This document shows positions 60,615 through 64,000 of a stretch of DNA of 64,000 nucleotides, piece after piece (position 1 is the stretch's first letter; each line of letters starts with the position of its first letter). Under the pieces are notes generated by a model, which saw nothing but the letters and a program-made list of their open reading frames with translations, was not told where the DNA came from and made no database searches. The translations under genes and the position numbers were made by a program. Location of the stretch: positions 521,325 to 585,324 of the forward strand of contig JAHBTY010000003.1 of assembly GCA_019638355.1 (NCBI GenBank), in the 5' to 3' direction. The DNA comes from Cyclobacteriaceae bacterium (GTDB lineage: Bacteria; Bacteroidota; Bacteroidia; Cytophagales; Cyclobacteriaceae).

Positions 60615-61660
60615 GAGTCAACTTCATCTGCTATTTGCACGAGCGGAAATTTAATATAATTTTCTTTGCCTGCTTTCACCTGTACAAATGGATTCTCACT
60701 AAAGAACGCATACGATCGCTTTAACCGGCTATAGGCTTGCAAACTTTCCTGATGTAATAGTAATTTATCATTAAGCGTGTGTTGCAGTACCAGGTATTCA
60801 TTTCCTTCTTCCAGGTAAAATCGTATTACCAGAGGCGATTCTTTGGAGATAAGCGTATTGCGAACAATGGAGTCAATCGTAACCAGCAACGAGCCGGGAA
60901 TAAGTTGTATGTCTTTCGTATCAGGAACGGCAATCAAAAGATTAAGTTGGTTTTGGTGCTTATAATTCAGAAGCCTGATTAGGTGCCCGGCTGCCTGTAA
61001 TTCTTCATCCAGCGAAATTAATTCTTTATGCCGGTTAACCAATCCGTAGCGATAGATACCCGCCAGGTAATCGATTTGTTCTTCGGCTTTATCAATATTA
61101 TGTTGTAAAGTAAGTATAAGATTCTCTAAGCTTTCGTACAGTAAATCGGGATTAATGTCATTTTTGAATGATATAAAATCTGATTCCAGTTTTTCGCGAA
61201 GTTTCTTTTCTTGCTGAATCAGTAATGTGTTTTCGCGGTTAAGGTAAAAATTACTGAAGAACAGTGCATTGTAAAGCACACCAATGGCACCGTAAATGGC
61301 AAGAAATACATACAGTTCATTTGTACTGATGGAGAAGCCAACCACGTAATGGTAGTATGCCCAAATGGAGAATGTTACCAACAGCAACGAGATGCCTAAA
61401 GTGGCAACCACTTGAATAATAATTCTGCGTCTGATGGTTTGTTTGCTAAGCCATCTTTCAGAAACAGCAAGTGTAGTGCGCATGGCTTCAAGCGAAATGA
61501 ATGCCAGACCAATGCATACATACACTTCGGCACCACTGAAGATGTTTTCGAGGTCAGAAAAATTATTATGGATAAGTAAGATGAGAAGGTACACCATTAC
61601 CCCCAACACAGGTGCTGAAAGTATTCGAAACATAGCCTGATGTATGAAGAGGCGATTCAT
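60611..61660 (-). CDS. LytS-like histidine-kinase homologue with lost catalytic residues
   Basis: A 349-residue membrane protein with about four membrane segments and a LytS-type kinase-like half. Asp172 in NDINPDLLYESLENL stands where the phosphorylated His of QxxPHFLFN should be. The N-box reads IDSIVRNTLIS instead of VENAVKHN, and the glycine G-box is not seen. It should not bind ATP or be phosphorylated. It has the same length as, and likely arose from, the active kinase encoded next to it, and may be a sensor or inhibitor of it. Confidence 0.8.
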   Translation of the reverse strand: MNRLFIHQAMFRILSAPVLGVMVYLLILLIHNNFSDLENIFSGAEVYVCIGLAFISLEAMRTTLAVSERWLSKQTIRRRIIIQVVATLGISLLLVTFSIWAYYHYVVGFSISTNELYVFLAIYGAIGVLYNALFFSNFYLNRENTLLIQQEKKLREKLESDFISFKNDINPDLLYESLENLILTLQHNIDKAEEQIDYLAGIYRYGLVNRHKELISLDEELQAAGHLIRLLNYKHQNQLNLLIAVPDTKDIQLIPGSLLVTIDSIVRNTLISKESPLVIRFYLEEGNEYLVLQHTLNDKLLLHQESLQAYSRLKRSYAFFSENPFVQVKAGKENYIKFPLVQIADEVDS

Positions 61661-62706
61661 ATACGCGTTGCGACTTTAGGTTGTGCTTTGATTACCGGCA
61701 GGCTTACGATAAAGCGTGTTTCATTTTTGATAGTTATTTTTTCGGTTGTAAAAAACTGATACCGGTTAATAATATTGTGCAAACCAATTTGCAAGCTCTC
61801 GGCTTGAGTGGTACTGGTTTTTGAGTTACTCACAACAATGCGGGTGTTATCTAAAGCCGAAATGTAAATAAGCAGGGGTTGCTCTTTTGAAATTTTATTG
61901 TGCTTCACGGCATTTTCAACCAGCAGTTGCAAGGTCATGGGTGGAATAAGGGTGTTATATAAATTCTTGGGCAGGTTTATTTCCAATGTTAAATGCTGCT
62001 CGTAACGAGCTTGTAGCAGGTAATAGTAGGCCTTCACAAATTCAATCTCATTACTAATTGTTACTAATTTCTCTTTTTGGTTGTCGATAACATAACGAAA
62101 TGTATCGGCCATTCTTCGAATAAACTGCTCGGCCATGGCAGTATCTTTGAAAAGTAACGATGAAACTGTGTTGAGGCAATTAAAGAGGTAATGTGGACTG
62201 ATTTGAGTTTTCAATGATTGGAATTGTAATTCTAATTGTAACCGCTCCAACTGCATGGCTTCAACCTGGGTTTTGGCATAGTAGCGATACGAATAAAACA
62301 AGCCATAAAAAATCTCTGAAATGAATAGGGTAATGATGAGTAAAATGGCCATGCGGATTACATCATCATTTCTGATTTCCAGCAAAAGCACACTGGCTGT
62401 GATGGAGAGTAGCAAAACCAGAATTCCATTAAGTAAAAACCCTGAGATAAATCGCAACAGGAAATGGGTGCGCCAATCAATCCACTTATCCAACTGTTTA
62501 TCGAATTGCCACGCAATAAAGGCAGTAACATTTATGATGAAGGTAAATACTATAAATTCATAGGCTTCGAATTTCAAAGATGGAAATCTTCCCTCGGCAC
62601 TATAAAATATATACACAAAGAATACAATGGCGAGCAGGGTACACAAGAGTACAAGGGTGCTGTACTTTTTCATGAAGCGGGGTAGAAAGGAAAGCAGGGC
62701 TGCCAT
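61657..62706 (-). CDS. LytS-type sensor histidine kinase
   Basis: A 349-residue membrane kinase. About four membrane segments are followed by SLKTQISPHYLFNCLNTV with phospho-acceptor His172, an N-box LLVENAVKHNKIS and a G-box QIGLHNIINRYQFF. It would phosphorylate the LytTR regulator encoded two genes downstream. It overlaps the pseudokinase gene by 4 nt and is first in the operon. Confidence 0.9.
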   Translation of the reverse strand: MAALLSFLPRFMKKYSTLVLLCTLLAIVFFVYIFYSAEGRFPSLKFEAYEFIVFTFIINVTAFIAWQFDKQLDKWIDWRTHFLLRFISGFLLNGILVLLLSITASVLLLEIRNDDVIRMAILLIITLFISEIFYGLFYSYRYYAKTQVEAMQLERLQLELQFQSLKTQISPHYLFNCLNTVSSLLFKDTAMAEQFIRRMADTFRYVIDNQKEKLVTISNEIEFVKAYYYLLQARYEQHLTLEINLPKNLYNTLIPPMTLQLLVENAVKHNKISKEQPLLIYISALDNTRIVVSNSKTSTTQAESLQIGLHNIINRYQFFTTEKITIKNETRFIVSLPVIKAQPKVATRI

Positions 62707-62740
62707 GCAGCCCCAAACTACTTAATTTTTGTAAAAGGTT

Positions 62741-64000
62741 TTAGCGATCCAATGCACGCAAAGCCCGGCCATAGTACGTTTCAGAGCTTATTTTGCGGGC
62801 CGCTTCGCGGTAGGCGTTTTTCAAAGATTCGCTACCGCTACGCACACGCGGTGCAGTACTAACCAGCACTTCGGTGAGGTAATGATCTGAATTAATGCTT
62901 TTAGCCGCAGCAAGCAACGAAATTATCTTAGGATCACTCAGGTCTGATTGATCCATAGCTTTGCGCAATACTTCCGATTTATAATGATCGCTGCCCATAC
63001 CCGAAGCCGATTCCAGCACCAGTTTAAAGGCTGCATCCGATAAATTTTGCCGCTCTAACAACCGGGTTAAAACCTCGGTGCGGTAATGATCGCTTTTGAT
63101 GGAGCGGGTAACGGGTAATAACTCGTTTAATACCTTTTCATCGATGGTTTGCCTGATCATTGACCTTATTACTTCTGATTTGTAATGATCGGAATTTATA
63201 TCCTTAATGGATTCAACTGTGCGTTGATGTGCTACAGGCGAAAGGTCGCGCTCAAGGGCTTTGCGCAATACAACTGAACGATAATGATCGGAGCTAATGG
63301 ATTTAGAGGTTGTAATCATTTCTGCCAACACCTCATCGGTAAGGTTACGTTGCTCCATTAACGAGGAGAGTACTTCTGTTTTGTAATGATCAGAATTAAT
63401 TTTAGAAGCCGATGCAAGTGCAACCTTGACACTTTCGGTCGAGGCCGGCTGAACCCGCAGTGCTTCTTTAATTACCTGTGTTTTGTAATGATCGCTGTTC
63501 ATTTTGTTGGTAACCGCAAATACTGCAACAGCGGCCTCTTTGTTTCGTAAGAATTTATCGAGGTTATCTTGTAAAAATTGGCTCAGGTAATGGTCGGAGT
63601 TCATGTTGCCGGTAACCTTCAGCACCACAGCCTCATAATCTTTTTCAAGCACTGGCTTTTTCATAAGCAAGCGTGCATAATGCGATTTTACATGGTCACT
63701 TTTTATTAACTCAATTTCGTTTAACACGGCCTGTGTACCACCCTTTGCAAAAAACCGATTCACCCGGCTATCGGCCGCAATGGTGGTTGTGCGTACAACT
63801 TCGGGCAGTACTTCGGCAAGCCACTTACGCCCTTCCGGATCAAAATTTATTTCGGTTCGACCTTCGTAATAGCGTTTTATCAACACGCTGCCTTCGCGTG
63901 TAATTTTAATAGTGCGCCTGGTGCCAAACGAGGTTTTGGTTACTTCAAAATAACCATCGTTCGACAGGGAGGTAATGTCGCGGTCATCATCGCTCACTTC
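62741..64000 (-). CDS. SDHY-repeat protein, 5' end outside window
   Basis: The C-terminal 419 residues of a protein whose frame is open to the window edge; a GTG at 63997 is unlikely to be the start. The first 110 residues form a beta-rich domain (FEVTKTSFGTRRTIKIT, then INFDPEGRKWLAEVLP) of a kind known beside metalloprotease-like or helical-repeat proteins. Then come eight copies of a 33-34 residue repeat with SDHY(K/R)(T/S)EVL, plus degenerate copies at each end. The repeats look helical, HEAT-like. The role is unknown; protein binding is most likely. Confidence 0.75.
   Translation of the reverse strand, partial: EVSDDDRDITSLSNDGYFEVTKTSFGTRRTIKITREGSVLIKRYYEGRTEINFDPEGRKWLAEVLPEVVRTTTIAADSRVNRFFAKGGTQAVLNEIELIKSDHVKSHYARLLMKKPVLEKDYEAVVLKVTGNMNSDHYLSQFLQDNLDKFLRNKEAAVAVFAVTNKMNSDHYKTQVIKEALRVQPASTESVKVALASASKINSDHYKTEVLSSLMEQRNLTDEVLAEMITTSKSISSDHYRSVVLRKALERDLSPVAHQRTVESIKDINSDHYKSEVIRSMIRQTIDEKVLNELLPVTRSIKSDHYRTEVLTRLLERQNLSDAAFKLVLESASGMGSDHYKSEVLRKAMDQSDLSDPKIISLLAAAKSINSDHYLTEVLVSTAPRVRSGSESLKNAYREAARKISSETYYGRALRALDR
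62745..63680 (-). repeat. SDHY coding repeats, period 99-102 nt
   Basis: The SDHY codons recur at 99 or 102 nt steps eight times (for example near 62880, 62983, 63085, 63184, 63283, 63385, 63487 and 63589). The whole frame stays open. The repeats differ in the linker, but the YHDS codons are nearly invariant at DNA level. Confidence 0.85.

Noticed and set aside
62745-63680. CRISPR-like regular spacing of TAATGATC words
   Set aside because: The words encode YHD in one long open frame with 99-102 nt period; they are coding repeats.

Overview
The window looks like a chromosomal segment of a moderately AT-rich Bacteroidota, most likely of the Cytophagales type. The support is secreted proteins ending in type IX secretion (T9SS) sorting domains of both the A and B kinds, a PorP/SprF-like outer-membrane protein, a gliding-motility-type C-terminal domain, promoter-like TAnnTTTG boxes, an arginine pathway built around an N-acyl-ornithine transcarbamylase, and LytTR two-component genes. 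No rRNA, tRNA, phage, transposase or CRISPR array was seen.

Region 1 (1-5764, + strand) is the end of an exopolysaccharide cluster: a glycosyltransferase cut by the window edge, a 35-residue membrane peptide gene coupled to both neighbours, an O-antigen polymerase/ligase-like protein, a GT14-like transferase, an asparagine-synthase-like amidotransferase and a short TolC-like protein. Region 2 (5905-18513, +) has two giant secreted proteins with type A sorting domains (2220 and 1543 residues) around an acyltransferase. Region 3 (18510-32428, - strand) is a second polysaccharide run. Read in its direction of transcription it has a receiver protein, a sugar transferase with a degenerate receiver domain, three glycosyltransferases, a hexapeptide acyltransferase, a secreted esterase, a beta-helix/10-PKD protein with a type B sorting domain, its PorP/SprF partner fused to a SPOR-like domain, and a membrane acyltransferase. 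Envelope sugar synthesis and secreted surface proteins therefore seem to be co-expressed.

Region 4 (32566-39608) has a DUF3857 protein whose transglutaminase centre looks dead, a small coiled-coil membrane protein, an NTF2-like protein, a GH16 lipoprotein, and an ECF sigma / anti-sigma / two DUF4097 operon that ends at a strong hairpin. Region 5 (39681-51026, -) is a near-complete arginine operon (GNAT-argG-argC-argD-argF'-argB-argE-argH) continuing into an M48 protease, an endonuclease/exonuclease/phosphatase-family protein and a DUF2214 protein. Five palindromic repeat elements sit in this operon; one lies in frame inside argF'.

Region 6 (51397-64000) has a DedA protein, a GxxExxY PD-(D/E)XK protein beside CGCAGAG palindromic repeats that also flank a Bcr/CflA transporter, a sulfatase, small envelope proteins, a CbbX/SpoVK-type AAA+ ATPase, a haem-binding lipoprotein, a toxin-antitoxin pair, a LytS/LytTR module in which one of two tandem kinases has lost its catalytic residues, and a protein of about ten SDHY repeats that runs off the window.

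Strongest leads: the in-frame repeat in argF' and the palindromes through the arg operon; the kinase/pseudokinase pair; the SDHY-repeat protein; the PorP-SPOR and type B cargo pair inside a polysaccharide operon; the receiver plus pseudo-receiver sugar transferase; and the GxxExxY/repeat island. All assignments come from reading the sequence; no database search was possible.
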